From Deinococcus sp. KNUC1210 (GTDB lineage: Bacteria; Deinococcota; Deinococci; Deinococcales; Deinococcaceae), in the NCBI RefSeq assembly GCF_022344005.1, contig NZ_CP092191.1, positions 62,001 through 126,000 of the forward strand: DNA of 64,000 nt, written 5' to 3'. Below the pieces are notes generated by a model. The model did not search any database. It was not told the DNA's origin and was given only the letters and a program-made list of their open reading frames with translations. Made by a program: the position numbers and the translations under genes. This document shows positions 8,831-18,435 of the stretch, one piece after another (position 1 is the first letter of the stretch; each line of letters begins with the position of its first letter).

Positions 8831-9974
8831 ACGTGCTCTCTTCCACGTGCTCGGGGAGGCTGTTCCGGTGGAGCGCTTCGGTCATTCTGGCCTGCATCGC
8901 ACACCAGGTCGCGTCCCAGGAGAGGCGATCGACATACAGGTCTGCCTGAGCCTGCCGCCGAAGGGCCACGTCCTGGTGACGGGTTGCCAGCAGGTCCTGA
9001 ATCGCCGCTTCAAACCCGGCCGCGTCGTCGGCGATCTGGAGAAGTCCCATGTCACCGTATGGGTGGACCACGTCATGAATCGCGGTTGACACGACCGGAA
9101 CGCCCGCCGCCAGATACTCGGGCGTCTTGGTAGGCGAGATGAATTCGGTCGCCTCGTTTCTGGCAAAGGGCAGCATCGCCACGTCCCAGTGGCTCAGATA
9201 CGCGGGCAATTCTTCGTAGCGCTTCTGACCCAGGTAGATGACATTGGGTTCGTGGGGCAGTTCCTCAGCGCTGACTTTCACGGTCGGCCCAATCAGAACA
9301 ATCGACCATTCCGGACGGCGGCGAGCGAGTTCAGATATCAGCGCACTGTCGAAACGCTCGTCCAGAACGCCGTAAAAGCCAAGCCGTGGCGCTGGCAGAG
9401 AGGCCTGATCAGGCGGATCGGCCTGGGGCAGACGGGCCTGACGGAAGTGGGCGACATCGACACTGGACGGAAAAGGATAGACGTTCGGATGGTGGAGGCG
9501 CTTCTTTTCCCACAGGTGGTAGCCGCCCGTAAAAACCACGTCTGCCTGCTGGAAAAGTTGCCGTTCCCGGTCCTGAAGCAGAGAGGGAGCAAAACGGAAG
9601 CCCGACAGTTCGTCCATGCAGTCATAGACGGTCAGGACGGGACTCAGGTGACTGACGACGGGCAGTTCCATGGGGGTATAGACCCACAGAATGTATGTCC
9701 GGAGTCCTTCCTGCTGAACGAGTTGATCGATCAACCGGGCGGTACGCGCCTGCGACTCTTCGGCACTCAGATGAATGGTGATATGAGGAACACAGATCAT
9801 CACGCCACTCGAATCGAGAGAGGTCTCTAAAAAATCGGCGTCACCAAAAATCGGCTCTTCAATGTAATACGTGCGGTACTGTTGAGCCGCCCGCCTCATC
9901 AGATGTTGGGGCCGCTGAAAGACAAAGTTCCAACGAAGGTGCGAAAGACAAATAAGCCCATCAATAGTAGCCAT
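8823..9974 (-). CDS. Glycosyltransferase family 1 (GT-B), first gene of galactofuranose cluster
   Basis: This 383-residue GT-B fold protein resembles the TuaH-like transferases often found next to glf. The N-terminal segment LRWNFVFQRPQHLM is typical of the subgroup; TVYDCMDELSGF and the donor-site segment ISPTKTPEYLAAGVPVV (roughly 270-290) identify the nucleotide-sugar site. ATG 9974 has AAGAGGACGG upstream as ribosome binding site. Its end overlaps the glf start by 8 bases. Likely role: transfer of galactofuranose or a linked sugar during capsule or cell-wall glycan assembly. The acceptor is unknown. Confidence 0.87.
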   Translation of the reverse strand: MATIDGLICLSHLRWNFVFQRPQHLMRRAAQQYRTYYIEEPIFGDADFLETSLDSSGVMICVPHITIHLSAEESQARTARLIDQLVQQEGLRTYILWVYTPMELPVVSHLSPVLTVYDCMDELSGFRFAPSLLQDRERQLFQQADVVFTGGYHLWEKKRLHHPNVYPFPSSVDVAHFRQARLPQADPPDQASLPAPRLGFYGVLDERFDSALISELARRRPEWSIVLIGPTVKVSAEELPHEPNVIYLGQKRYEELPAYLSHWDVAMLPFARNEATEFISPTKTPEYLAAGVPVVSTAIHDVVHPYGDMGLLQIADDAAGFEAAIQDLLATRHQDVALRRQAQADLYVDRLSWDATWCAMQARMTEALHRNSLPEHVEESTYV

Positions 9975-10450
9975 AGTGTACCGTCCTCTTGAGAGTCGAA
10001 ATAATAGATATGCAACTGCCTGATACAGTCGCCTGATCCCAATAAGCCAGTTGTTTTATGGATTACTTTGTGTGATACTATCAAACTGAACGGGCAATGA
10101 TAAGTTTCTATGTGCTCCTATGGGTATATTAGAGTGCTTAAATCAGCCAAGGGCACACAAATTATGAAGACCGTTTTCCAACTTCTTAGAGAGGCAGAGG
10201 GTTTATATTAAGTGGTATTCATCTTAAATTCGTCAAATATGGACTAGAGAGCGTAGGTGAACGACTTGGCCTGACCGATCTTCAACAAAAAATATGGGGT
10301 CTTGAAGATGCGTCAGCATATGTCCACCAATGCGGCAAACGGCCTGTAGAGCGCAGCAGGAACGGCTTTTGACAGGAGGATGTGCCCGGGAGTGCTGTTG
10401 AATCTTCGGCACACTCGGGGCAATCCGCGCAACTGCTGGCAAAACAGCGC
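9975..10450. other. Intergenic region upstream of the galactofuranose operon and the serine hydrolase gene
   Basis: No coding frame is convincing in these 476 bases, which are AT-rich for this genome. It must hold the promoter of the leftward glycan operon. It includes a perfect small palindrome at 10073-10083 that is repeated in the TetR/NmrA promoter region 2.6 kb away. Confidence 0.5.
10073..10083. promoter_or_regulatory. Possible operator TGATACTATCA (copy 1)
   Basis: TGATA-C-TATCA is a perfect inverted repeat 99 bases upstream of the glycosyltransferase start. The 13-mer TGATACTATCAAA recurs at 12693-12705 next to a TetR gene. Binding by that regulator is inferred. Confidence 0.35.
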
Positions 10451-10456
10451 TACCGT
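10451..10456 (+). promoter_or_regulatory. Leaderless -10 box of the serine hydrolase gene
   Basis: TACCGT lies six bases before ATG 10463, with no ribosome binding site. It favours this internal ATG over an upstream in-frame start. Confidence 0.45.
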
Positions 10457-10462
10457 AGACGC

Positions 10463-11839
10463 ATGTCTCTCGCTGATACTGTCCGCGCCCTGGCCCCTTA
10501 CCTGCCGTCGTGGATGGAATACCAGCGTGATCTGGCACGGATACCGGGCGTTCAGGTGGCGGTGCGGGTCCACGGGGAACTGGTGGCGTCGTTTGCACTG
10601 GGGGTGGCGAACGAGACCACCGGGCAGCGGCTGACACCCCAGCACCTGTTCCGGATCGCCTCACACTCAAAAACCTTCACGGCGACCGCCATCTTCCAGC
10701 TTGCCGAAGCGGGAGTGGTGCGCCTGGACGACCCGGCGGTTCGCTGGCTGCCGGAACTGGCAGGATCGCCCGCCGCAGACCTGACGGTGCGTGCACTGCT
10801 CGGACACCAGTCTGGTATCAACCGCGATGGAGCCGACAGCGATTACTGGCAGCAACATCACGACTTCCCCGACCGCGAGGCGCTGATCGCCCTGTGCCGG
10901 GCAGACGCCGTATTTCCGCCAAATCAGTACTTCAAATATTCGAACATGGGCTATTCCCTGCTGGGCCTGATCATCGAGGCAGCCAGCGGCCAGACATATG
11001 CCGACTATGTGGCAGCGCACATCACCGGCCCCCTGGCACTCAGCAACCTGGGGCCAGAACTGCCACCCGAACGAGAGGCCGAGCTGGCCACCGGGCACAG
11101 TGGGCGGTTGGCTGGACACGATGCCCGGCGGGTGCTCCCGTCTTCGGATACGCGGGCAATGGCGGCGGCGACAGGGTTTTACGGCACCGCAGAGGATGTC
11201 ACGGCCTATCTGTCCGCCCACGCGCTGGGTCATGCCAGCCTGCTGACCGACGCGTCCAGACGCCTGATGCAGCGCAGGGAATCCGAAATCACTCGGCCCG
11301 GAACGCGCTGGTACGGCCTTGGCTTCATCATCGAGCAGGTCGGGGGACGCACGGTGGTGGGCCATTCGGGCGGCTTTCCCGGGCACATCACGCAGTCGTG
11401 GCTTGATCCGGTTTCGGGCCTCGCGGTCTCTGTCCTGACGAATTGCCTGGGTGGTCCCGCGACCGAATGGGCCAACAACCTCATCAAGCTGATCGATCTG
11501 GCGGTGAAAAAGCCGAGCAAGGACACGCCCGACGCGCCCGGCATCGATCTGAAAACCTTCACGGGGCGCTTTGCCACCGACTGGGGTGCCTTCGACGTGG
11601 TGAATCTGGGAGGCCGACTGGTGTCGCTGATTCCGCAGGGAGATCCGGCCCTGAGCGTCACCGAACTGACCGTGCTGAACGCCGATACGCTGCTGCCCGC
11701 ATCGGAGGCCGGGTTCGGGGCTGTCGGTGAGCCATATCTGTATCAGCGCACGAAGTCGGGCGAGATCGAGTGGGTGCGTCAGGGGGGCGGGCGGGCGTGG
11801 CCAATCGCCGCGTATCGGCAGCGAGTGGGCCTCGACTAG
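10463..11839 (+). CDS. Serine hydrolase of the beta-lactamase / class C penicillin-binding fold
   Basis: This 458-residue protein carries all three active-site motifs of the family: SHSK (the SxxK motif, nucleophile serine) near residue 70, YSN in YSNMGYSLLG near 160, and HSGG in VGHSGGFPGH near 300. Family members include AmpC-like enzymes, D-aminopeptidases and esterases; the generic fold does not prove beta-lactam resistance. No signal peptide is evident from ATG 10463, so it may act in the cytoplasm on a peptide or ester. The C-terminal 100 residues form an accessory domain of the kind found in this family. It converges on the TetR gene downstream. Confidence 0.87.
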   Translation: MSLADTVRALAPYLPSWMEYQRDLARIPGVQVAVRVHGELVASFALGVANETTGQRLTPQHLFRIASHSKTFTATAIFQLAEAGVVRLDDPAVRWLPELAGSPAADLTVRALLGHQSGINRDGADSDYWQQHHDFPDREALIALCRADAVFPPNQYFKYSNMGYSLLGLIIEAASGQTYADYVAAHITGPLALSNLGPELPPEREAELATGHSGRLAGHDARRVLPSSDTRAMAAATGFYGTAEDVTAYLSAHALGHASLLTDASRRLMQRRESEITRPGTRWYGLGFIIEQVGGRTVVGHSGGFPGHITQSWLDPVSGLAVSVLTNCLGGPATEWANNLIKLIDLAVKKPSKDTPDAPGIDLKTFTGRFATDWGAFDVVNLGGRLVSLIPQGDPALSVTELTVLNADTLLPASEAGFGAVGEPYLYQRTKSGEIEWVRQGGGRAWPIAAYRQRVGLD

Positions 11840-11927
11840 CCATCAACAGGGTTCAGCCTGACTTCGGGTGGGCGCTCTGCACAACAGTCACCGATCTGGT
11901 CTTGATGTCTGAAGAGAGCGTGCAGCC

Positions 11928-12647
11928 TTACGGATGTCGAGCAAGTCTGCCAAGGAGTTCGTCCATCAGCAGGCGTTCACCGGGCGTCAGGTCCTGGCGG
12001 TGCGGCAGGTGGGCACGCAGGTACACCGCTGCATTCACGATTTCGAGGGTGGCGGCAGGGCGCTCTGTGGTCGTGATGACTGTCAGGACACCCTCACGCG
12101 CCAGTTCAGAAAGCTGTGGGTCGCGCTGATCGTCCGGGCGGGAAAGCAGGGTCAGAATCAGCCCCCGACAGGCTGAGTGAAAGAGGAACATGGCGCGGTC
12201 TTCACTCACTTTGAGCCGCCCTACCAGCGCGAGCTTCCGCACCTTGCTGTGGAGGAGTGCCCACCCGGCAGATTCGGCGGAAGACGGTACGCCCTCCCGG
12301 ATATCGCTGGTCATGAGGCCGTAGACGGCTGGGTGTGCGAGTCCGAAGCGAACCTGAAGGTCCCAGCCCGCACGCAGCTGATCGGCTGGGTCGAGGTCCG
12401 CCGAGATGCTTTCCTTGTCCCGCATGAAGGCGGTGTAGCCGTAGGCAGCAACGGCGTCGAGAAGGCCCCGTTTGTCTCCGAACAACCGGTACAGCGTCGG
12501 AGCCTGAACGCCTGCGGCAGCAGCCACGGTGCGGGTGGTGAGCGCGTCACGGCCCTGGGTCGAGAGCAGGGTGATGGCAGCGTCCAGAATGCGTGAGCGC
12601 AGGCTGTCTTGCGGCTCCGCAGCGTCGCTGACAGGCAGGGTGGACAT
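11928..12647 (-). CDS. TetR-family transcriptional regulator
   Basis: This 239-residue repressor has a TetR N-terminal helix-turn-helix (SRILDAAITLLSTQG followed by AAAAGVQAPTLYRLFGDKRG) and a divergent ligand-binding C-terminal domain. ATG 12647 is preceded at seven bases by TATAGT, a leaderless -10. It faces away from an NmrA-like reductase gene at 12751, the usual layout in which TetR represses itself and its neighbour. Two small palindromes lie between the genes. The ligand is unknown; an oxidised or aromatic small molecule is plausible from the partner reductase. Confidence 0.88.
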   Translation of the reverse strand: MSTLPVSDAAEPQDSLRSRILDAAITLLSTQGRDALTTRTVAAAAGVQAPTLYRLFGDKRGLLDAVAAYGYTAFMRDKESISADLDPADQLRAGWDLQVRFGLAHPAVYGLMTSDIREGVPSSAESAGWALLHSKVRKLALVGRLKVSEDRAMFLFHSACRGLILTLLSRPDDQRDPQLSELAREGVLTVITTTERPAATLEIVNAAVYLRAHLPHRQDLTPGERLLMDELLGRLARHP

Positions 12648-12654
12648 GATCTCG

Positions 12655-12660
12655 ACTATA
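12655..12660 (-). promoter_or_regulatory. Leaderless -10 box of the TetR gene
   Basis: TATAGT on the minus strand sits seven bases before the ATG at 12647. Confidence 0.45.
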
Positions 12661-12692
12661 CGGACTTCAGCACACCGCAGGCGCATTTCCAA

Positions 12693-12720
12693 TGATACTA
12701 TCAAAAACGTATCGTTGATA
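12693..12720. promoter_or_regulatory. Probable TetR operator between divergent genes
   Basis: Two adjacent perfect inverted repeats occur here: TGATA-C-TATCA (12693-12703) and TATC-GTT-GATA (12710-12720). Their half-sites share GATA/TATC, and they lie between the TetR start and the reductase start, where an autoregulatory operator is expected. Confidence 0.5.
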
Positions 12721-12750
12721 ATTCATGACGATGCATATTCAGGGAGGCAT

Positions 12751-13610
12751 ATGATCGTCATTACAGGAGCCAGCGGCAAGATCGGTCAGGGCATCATCGA
12801 GGCGTTGCTGAAACGGACGTCACCCCAGCGCATTGCGGTCAGTGTCCGTGACCCACAGAAGGTTCAGCATCTCGAAACACAGGGCGTGCGGGTACGTCGG
12901 GCGAACTACAGCGATGGAGCGAGCCTGCGCCACGCCTTCGAGGGAGCCTCGCAGGTACTTATGGTGTCCTCCGGCATCCTCGGTGAACCCGGACTGGCGC
13001 TCCACCGCGCTGCTGCCGACGCCGCGCAGGACGTGGGCGCAGGGCGCATCGTCTACACCAGCCATATGGCGGCCAGTCAGCATTCCCTTTTCCACCCATG
13101 TGGACACACGCGGCCACCGAAGACATGCTCGCCAGGACAGGGCTAGCCTTCACAGCCCTTCGGAACGGCTTCTACGCCGACAGCGCCCAGTTCCTTCTGG
13201 ATCAGGCTGCCCACACAGGAAGCGTGAATGCGCCTCAGGATGGACCGGTCTCCTGGACAACCCACGCCGATCTCGCGGAGGCCGCCGCCTCGGTCCTGCT
13301 GGACGAGGGCCGCTTTGAAGGTCCCACACCGCCCCTGGTCGCGGATGAAGCCCTCGATCTGGCTCAGCTCGGCCAACTGCTGTCGTCTCTGACCGGAACC
13401 CCGATTCAGCGGGTGGTAATTTCCGAACTAGACTACCGGCAGACCCTGGCAACGCGTGGACTTCCCAGCGAACGCATCGATGTGATGATGGGCCTGTTCA
13501 CGGCAGCGGCCCGTGGAGAATTTATCAGTCAGGACCCTACCCTGAGCACGCTGCTTGCACACCCGCCTCAGCGGATGGATCAGGTACTCAGGCAGCAGAA
13601 CGCGGGCTGA
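12751..13610 (+). pseudogene. NmrA-like NAD(P)-binding reductase, frame broken near 13095
   Basis: ATG 12751 follows AGGGAGG. The first frame opens with the dinucleotide-binding MIVITGASGKIGQGI and runs to HSLFHP near 13097. The second frame continues at MWTHAATEDML and reads LAFTALRNGFYADS, the standard continuation of NmrA/YtfG-type NAD(P)H-binding proteins, to 13610. Adding one C in the CCC before 13098 joins them into a protein of about 286 residues, the normal length. Divergent from the TetR regulator, it is probably an inducible quinone or stress reductase. The indel is likely an assembly error, though true inactivation is possible. Confidence 0.8.
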
Positions 13611-13689
13611 ATCGCCTGCGGGAACGGCGTGTCCGTCCGTTCTGACGGGCAGTGCCGAATTCCAGAGAAATCTAGTGTGGTTTTGGTAT

Positions 13690-16683
13690 TTACGGCGGGG
13701 CGGCGAGGTCGCGGTGGAGGGCAAGGAAGGCCTGGACGACCAGCGGATCGAAATGACTGCCGGCCTGGTCCTCGAGATATGCCAGGGCGCGTTCCTGGGT
13801 CCACGCCGCACGGTAGGGCCGATCATTCGTCAGCGCGTCATACACGTCCACCACCGCGAACGCTCTCGCTGCCAGCGGGATCGCCGTACCCCGCAGCCCC
13901 TGCGGATACCCGCTGCCATCCCACTTCTCATGATGATGCTGCGGAATCTCCAGCGCCGGTCGCAAAAACTGAATCGGCCCCAGCAGCTCCATCGCGTACC
14001 GCGGATGTTGCCGCATCTCCTCCCACTCCGCCGCCGTCAACGCTCCCGGTTTCAGCAGGATCGCGTCCGAGATCCCCACCTTCCCGATATCGTGCAGCAG
14101 CGCCCCACGCCGAATATGCACCAACTCCCCCGCACTCACCTGCAGGCGCTGACACAGCTGCACCGTCAGATCCGTCACCCGCCGCGAATGCCCCTCGGTC
14201 TCCTTATCCCGCAGATCCAGCGCCCGCGCCCAGCCTTCGATGGTCTCCTGATACGCCAGCCCCAGTTCCAGATTGCTGCGCTCCAGTTCCACGAACAGCT
14301 GCGCACTGTCCACCGCGATCGCCGCCTGCCCGGCCAGGGTCTGCACCGTCTCCAGCCACCCCAACGACGCCTCGAACGGCTGCTGGCGCAATACCTCCAG
14401 CACCCCCAACACCTTGCCCTTGGCCACCAGCGGCACCGCCGCATACGCCCGCAGCTGCTCGCGGGCGAGCAGCGCCTGCCACGACGCGCCCCACGTCAAG
14501 CCGTCCAGCTCGTTGTGCACCACCGGCTGCCGACTCAGCGCCACCTGCCCCGCCACCGCCTCACCCAGCCGCACCGCCGGTCCATGCAGCACCGCCGTGC
14601 GAAAGCCCCGGGTCGCGGCATACGACAGCGTCAGCGCATACGGGTCCAGCAGCAGCAGCGTCACCGCGTCGGCGTCCACCTGGGCACGCACCTTGTCCAG
14701 CACGATGCCCAGCGTCATGTTCAGGTCGAGGCTGGAGGTGATCGCCAGATCGATCTCGCGCAGCCCGCTGAGGTGATCGAGTTGCCGCTGCAACCGGGCA
14801 TTGAGCTGCAGAATCTGGCGCTCGGTTTCCCGGCGACCTGAGATGTCCTGAGCAATCTTGGACACGCCGACCACCAGGCCGTCGAGGTCGAAGATCGGCG
14901 CGATGCTGAGCTGGACTGGAATGCGGATGCCGGCACGGGAGAGCCGGGTGGTTTCGATGGCGGGGGTGTACTCGCCCTTGAACGCGCGGGCGAGGAGCTG
15001 GGCTTCCTCGTCGAACAGCTCGGGTGGAACGATTTCGGTGATGGAGTGGCCGATCATCTCGGTGGCGGGATAGCCGTACATCTGCTCGGCTCCGGCGTTC
15101 CACGCCCGGACCCGCCCATCGAGCGACAGCCCGATGATGGCGTCGGTGCTCGCCCGCACGATCGCCGCCAGAAACGCCAGATCCTCCGTCGCCGCCCGCC
15201 GCTCTGTCACGTCCCTGGCAGTGGCGTAGACCATGCCATCTGGGCGACGCACCGCTGTCCAGTCGAGCCAGATCACCGAGCCGTCCTGCCGCAGATACCG
15301 GTTCTGGAAGACGGTGATCGTCTGCGCTTTTCTGAGCTGAGTAGCCATCCGGAGCGAAAGTTCCAGATCATCGGGATGGATGAACTCCAGATAGCGCCGC
15401 CCGATCAGCGCTTCCGGCGGATACCCCAGCAGCCGCAACGACGCGGCATTCATCGTGGTATAGCGGCCTTCAGCGTCGATCGAGGTGACGAGATCGAGCG
15501 ACAGATCGAGGGTGCGCTGAAGGTCCGCCGCCGTCTGCTGCGCGGCCTGCTCGCTCGCCGCCAGCCGCTGCTGTGTCCGGTTCTCTTCAGTAATATCCCT
15601 CACCGTACTGATCTGACACGGTTCATTGGCCAACGTCACCGACACACTCGACAGGACCGCTTGACGCAGTTCGCCAGATTTCAGCCGAAAGGCAACGGTC
15701 TCGCCTGCGTCCGGCAGTGTCTCAGCCGCGTTGACGTCTGGTAACGAAGCTTCCCAGAGGTTCAGCTGCGTCAGGGTATGGGCCAGCGCTTCCCCGCGTG
15801 AATAACCAGTCAGGTGCAGGAAGGCTGGATTGACGTCCAGCACCTGCCCATCGCGCTCACGGGTGATGATCACCGCCAGAGGATTGGCCTTGAATGCGGT
15901 CGCGAACCGGTCCTGGCTGGCCTGAAGTTCCAGCTGCATCTGGCGTTCTGCCGTGATGTCGTGCAGAAGAACCGCCACGCCCTCGTCTGTCGCGTAGGTG
16001 GTGGCCTCCAGTTCCTGTCCCAGTGTTGGGGAAAAGGCGGTGACGCGCTCGTCTACCCCGGTTTCCATCGTTCGTCTGGCTGCCTGGATAACAGCAGACT
16101 GGGACGCATTGGGAAAGACAGTGTTCAGCGACTGGCCGATCATCTCATTGATGGAGTGTCCAAAGAAGGTGGCCCCGGCTTTGTTGACATAGGTGATCGT
16201 CCAGTCACGGTCATACGAAACGACCGGATCTGAAAGCTTGTCGATAGTCGCCGCGAGGCGCTGATTCGCCTGCTCCACTCGTCCGGGGGCAGTCTGCCAG
16301 GCCCCGACCTCCTGCTGAAACACCACCAGATGTGTCGGCACGCCGCTCTCGTCTTTCATGGGCCTGAGGGTCACGTCGCACAGGACCTCTTCACCACTCT
16401 TACGGCAACCTCGCAGGACAGCGCTCGCGGGTTCACCTGTTTCTACGACGCGCCGTACAAGCACCTGAAGCGCCTGCTTCTGGTCTGCGTGACATTGAAA
16501 GCCGTAGCTGCGGCCCAACACCTCCGCTGCTGGATACCCGGTCTGGCGCTCGAAAGCGGAGTTGACATATAAGACCGGCTGCTCATCCTTCTGAATGTCC
16601 ACCAGCGCCAAGGCTACGGTAGAGCCTTCCAGAACATGTTCCAGGAACGTGGTTTCAATGTCTGGCGGGACGCTGCTTCTCAT
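13690..16683 (-). CDS. Multi-PAS, GAF and HD-GYP domain protein (probable c-di-GMP phosphodiesterase)
   Basis: This 997-residue cytoplasmic sensor has about five PAS domains in its first 620 residues (repeated NAAFxxxTGY-like helices such as VNSAFERQTGYPAAEVLG and VNPAFLHLTGYSRGEAL), a GAF domain at about 640-790 and an HD-GYP domain at about 800-990. The last has GHSRRV, LLHDIGKVGI, HHHEKWDGSGYP and VVDVYDALTNDRPYR, so the metal-binding and GYP residues are all present. HD-GYP enzymes hydrolyse cyclic di-GMP. No membrane segment is seen. The GC-rich 3' half and less GC-rich 5' half differ in codon choice, hinting at assembly from separate modules. It stands alone, divergent from the GH125 gene. 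Confidence 0.92.
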   Translation of the reverse strand: MRSSVPPDIETTFLEHVLEGSTVALALVDIQKDEQPVLYVNSAFERQTGYPAAEVLGRSYGFQCHADQKQALQVLVRRVVETGEPASAVLRGCRKSGEEVLCDVTLRPMKDESGVPTHLVVFQQEVGAWQTAPGRVEQANQRLAATIDKLSDPVVSYDRDWTITYVNKAGATFFGHSINEMIGQSLNTVFPNASQSAVIQAARRTMETGVDERVTAFSPTLGQELEATTYATDEGVAVLLHDITAERQMQLELQASQDRFATAFKANPLAVIITRERDGQVLDVNPAFLHLTGYSRGEALAHTLTQLNLWEASLPDVNAAETLPDAGETVAFRLKSGELRQAVLSSVSVTLANEPCQISTVRDITEENRTQQRLAASEQAAQQTAADLQRTLDLSLDLVTSIDAEGRYTTMNAASLRLLGYPPEALIGRRYLEFIHPDDLELSLRMATQLRKAQTITVFQNRYLRQDGSVIWLDWTAVRRPDGMVYATARDVTERRAATEDLAFLAAIVRASTDAIIGLSLDGRVRAWNAGAEQMYGYPATEMIGHSITEIVPPELFDEEAQLLARAFKGEYTPAIETTRLSRAGIRIPVQLSIAPIFDLDGLVVGVSKIAQDISGRRETERQILQLNARLQRQLDHLSGLREIDLAITSSLDLNMTLGIVLDKVRAQVDADAVTLLLLDPYALTLSYAATRGFRTAVLHGPAVRLGEAVAGQVALSRQPVVHNELDGLTWGASWQALLAREQLRAYAAVPLVAKGKVLGVLEVLRQQPFEASLGWLETVQTLAGQAAIAVDSAQLFVELERSNLELGLAYQETIEGWARALDLRDKETEGHSRRVTDLTVQLCQRLQVSAGELVHIRRGALLHDIGKVGISDAILLKPGALTAAEWEEMRQHPRYAMELLGPIQFLRPALEIPQHHHEKWDGSGYPQGLRGTAIPLAARAFAVVDVYDALTNDRPYRAAWTQERALAYLEDQAGSHFDPLVVQAFLALHRDLAAPP

Positions 16684-17022
16684 GAGCTCGACTCTTCTCT
16701 AGCATAATCTTCCTTCATTATTCTGTTTAAATATGTATATTAAGATTCAATACTGAATTTCATGCCCAGGCGCCCTTAAAATAGATGGTTCCCTTGTCCT
16801 CACAGCCAACGTTACCAACTCGTTCAAGAAAATTGAAAAACACGTGCAGCACGCTTCCCTGGCTGACGGTACATCCTCTTTGAGCAGACCGACTCACACA
16901 GGCGAGCACCCAGCGGCCAGGCCCTTTCAGAGCTGATCGCGCTACCCTGAAAACCAGGATTCCTGTTCATGCCGTCCGTCGCAGCCAGCAAGACCGCTCC
17001 GCTCTGCCGAAGGTGAACCCAC
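16684..17022. other. Intergenic region between HD-GYP gene and GH125 gene
   Basis: These 339 bases separate divergent genes. The part next to the HD-GYP gene (16690-16800) is AT-rich with TTTAAATATGTATATTAAG-like runs and probably carries its promoter. No gene, repeat or RNA is evident. Confidence 0.45.
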
Positions 17023-18417
17023 ATGACCACGCCGCCACACTCCATGCCGCAGCACAGCAGTGCGATGCCCGCTGCCAAACGCCCGCTCACGCCCGCCGTC
17101 CAGGCGACCCTCGACCGGGTGACGGCTCAGCTCCAGGCGCGGGATCGTCCGGCACTGGCGACCCTCTTCCGCCAGGCCTTCCCCAATACCATCCAGACCA
17201 CCCTGGAAGCCCTGCCAGACGACCGCACCTTCGTCTATACCGGCGACATCCCTGCCATGTGGCTGCGCGACAGTGCCGCCCAGGTCAGCCCCTACGTGCC
17301 GCTGTGCCGCGAAGACCCCGAGCTGCGTGCCCTGATCGCGGGGGTGATCCGCCAGCAGGCACACCTCATCGCCCTCGACCCCTACGCCAACGCCTTCAAC
17401 CTCACCCCCAGAGACGAAACCGACGCCGAATACAGCTTCGACCAGCCACCCCCCGGCCCCTGGGTCTGGGAACGAAAATTCGAGCTCGATTCGCTGTGTG
17501 CGCCCCTGCTGCTCGCGTGGAACTTCTGGCGTGCGACGGGCGACGCCGACGCCCTGGGCGACCTCCGCCCGATGATCGGCACGGTGCTGAGCGTGATGGA
17601 AACCGAGCAGGACCACGCCGGGTCCAGCCGCTACCGCTTCGAGCGCCCTGCCGAATACTGCGTGCTGCCGAGCGACACGCTGCCCAGAAACGGCCAGGGG
17701 GCCGAGTGTGCACCGACCGGTCTGATCTGGTCGGGCTTTCGGCCCAGCGACGACGCCTGCACCTATCCGTATCTGGTGCCCGCCAACATCATGGCGGTGA
17801 TGGCCCTGCGGCGCACCGCTGGACTGGCCCTCGAACTGTACGGCGACTCCGCACTGGCGCACCGGGCGACTAGCCTGGAACAGCAGATCGAGGCGGGCCT
17901 TGAGACACATGCGGTGGTGCAGCACGAAGAATACGGCGAGGTGTGGGCCTACGAGGTGGACGGCCTGGGCAACGCGCTGCTGATGGACGACGCCAACGTG
18001 CCCTCGCTGCTGTCGCTGCCGTACCTGGGCTACTGCCGGGCTGACGACGAGCGGTATCTGAATACCCGGCGCCTGCTGCTGAGTGCGGCCAATCCTTCGT
18101 ATTACCGGGGAACGTACGCGGCGGGCATCGGCAGTCCGCACACGCCCGGACGCCGGGTGTGGCCGATCAGCCTGTGCATCGAGGCGCTGACGGCTGGCCT
18201 GGACACCGCGGCGGGCCGCGCCCATGCCTGGGAACTGCTGGAAACGCTCGCTGCCACAACCGCAGGCACCTACCTGATGCACGAAAGCTTTGATCCCGAT
18301 CAACCCGCCACCTTCACCCGCCCGTGGTTCGCCTGGGCCAACAGTCTCCTCGCCGAAACCGTCCTCACCGTTTTGGCAACCGAGGAAGAAGCCCCGCAGG
18401 TGTCGCGCCAGTCCTGA
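17023..18417 (+). CDS. GH125 exo-alpha-1,6-mannosidase
   Basis: This 464-residue protein matches glycoside hydrolase family 125 throughout: the acid-containing GDIPAMWLRDSAAQ near residues 87-100, YANAFN, WERKFELDSLC near 150, GLIWSGFRPSDDAC, LMDDANVPSLLSLPYLGY near 325 and the base region MHESFDPD near 420. These metal-independent inverting enzymes remove alpha-1,6-mannose from non-reducing ends. No signal peptide is seen, so it is cytoplasmic. An AAGGTG ribosome binding site precedes ATG 17023. Together with the GH130 enzyme at 3522 it suggests breakdown of imported mannosides; no mannoside transporter is visible in the window. Confidence 0.92.
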   Translation: MTTPPHSMPQHSSAMPAAKRPLTPAVQATLDRVTAQLQARDRPALATLFRQAFPNTIQTTLEALPDDRTFVYTGDIPAMWLRDSAAQVSPYVPLCREDPELRALIAGVIRQQAHLIALDPYANAFNLTPRDETDAEYSFDQPPPGPWVWERKFELDSLCAPLLLAWNFWRATGDADALGDLRPMIGTVLSVMETEQDHAGSSRYRFERPAEYCVLPSDTLPRNGQGAECAPTGLIWSGFRPSDDACTYPYLVPANIMAVMALRRTAGLALELYGDSALAHRATSLEQQIEAGLETHAVVQHEEYGEVWAYEVDGLGNALLMDDANVPSLLSLPYLGYCRADDERYLNTRRLLLSAANPSYYRGTYAAGIGSPHTPGRRVWPISLCIEALTAGLDTAAGRAHAWELLETLAATTAGTYLMHESFDPDQPATFTRPWFAWANSLLAETVLTVLATEEEAPQVSRQS

Positions 18418-18435
18418 GCGCTTACACGTCAAGGG

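Noticed and set aside
10463..11839. Beta-lactam resistance gene
   Set aside because: The serine-hydrolase motifs are shared by many esterases and peptidases, and no signal peptide is visible, so a resistance call is not justified.
12751..13610. Programmed ribosomal frameshift in the NmrA-like gene
   Set aside because: There is no slippery heptamer or downstream structure, and similar single-base breaks occur in nine other genes, so an assembly indel is simpler.
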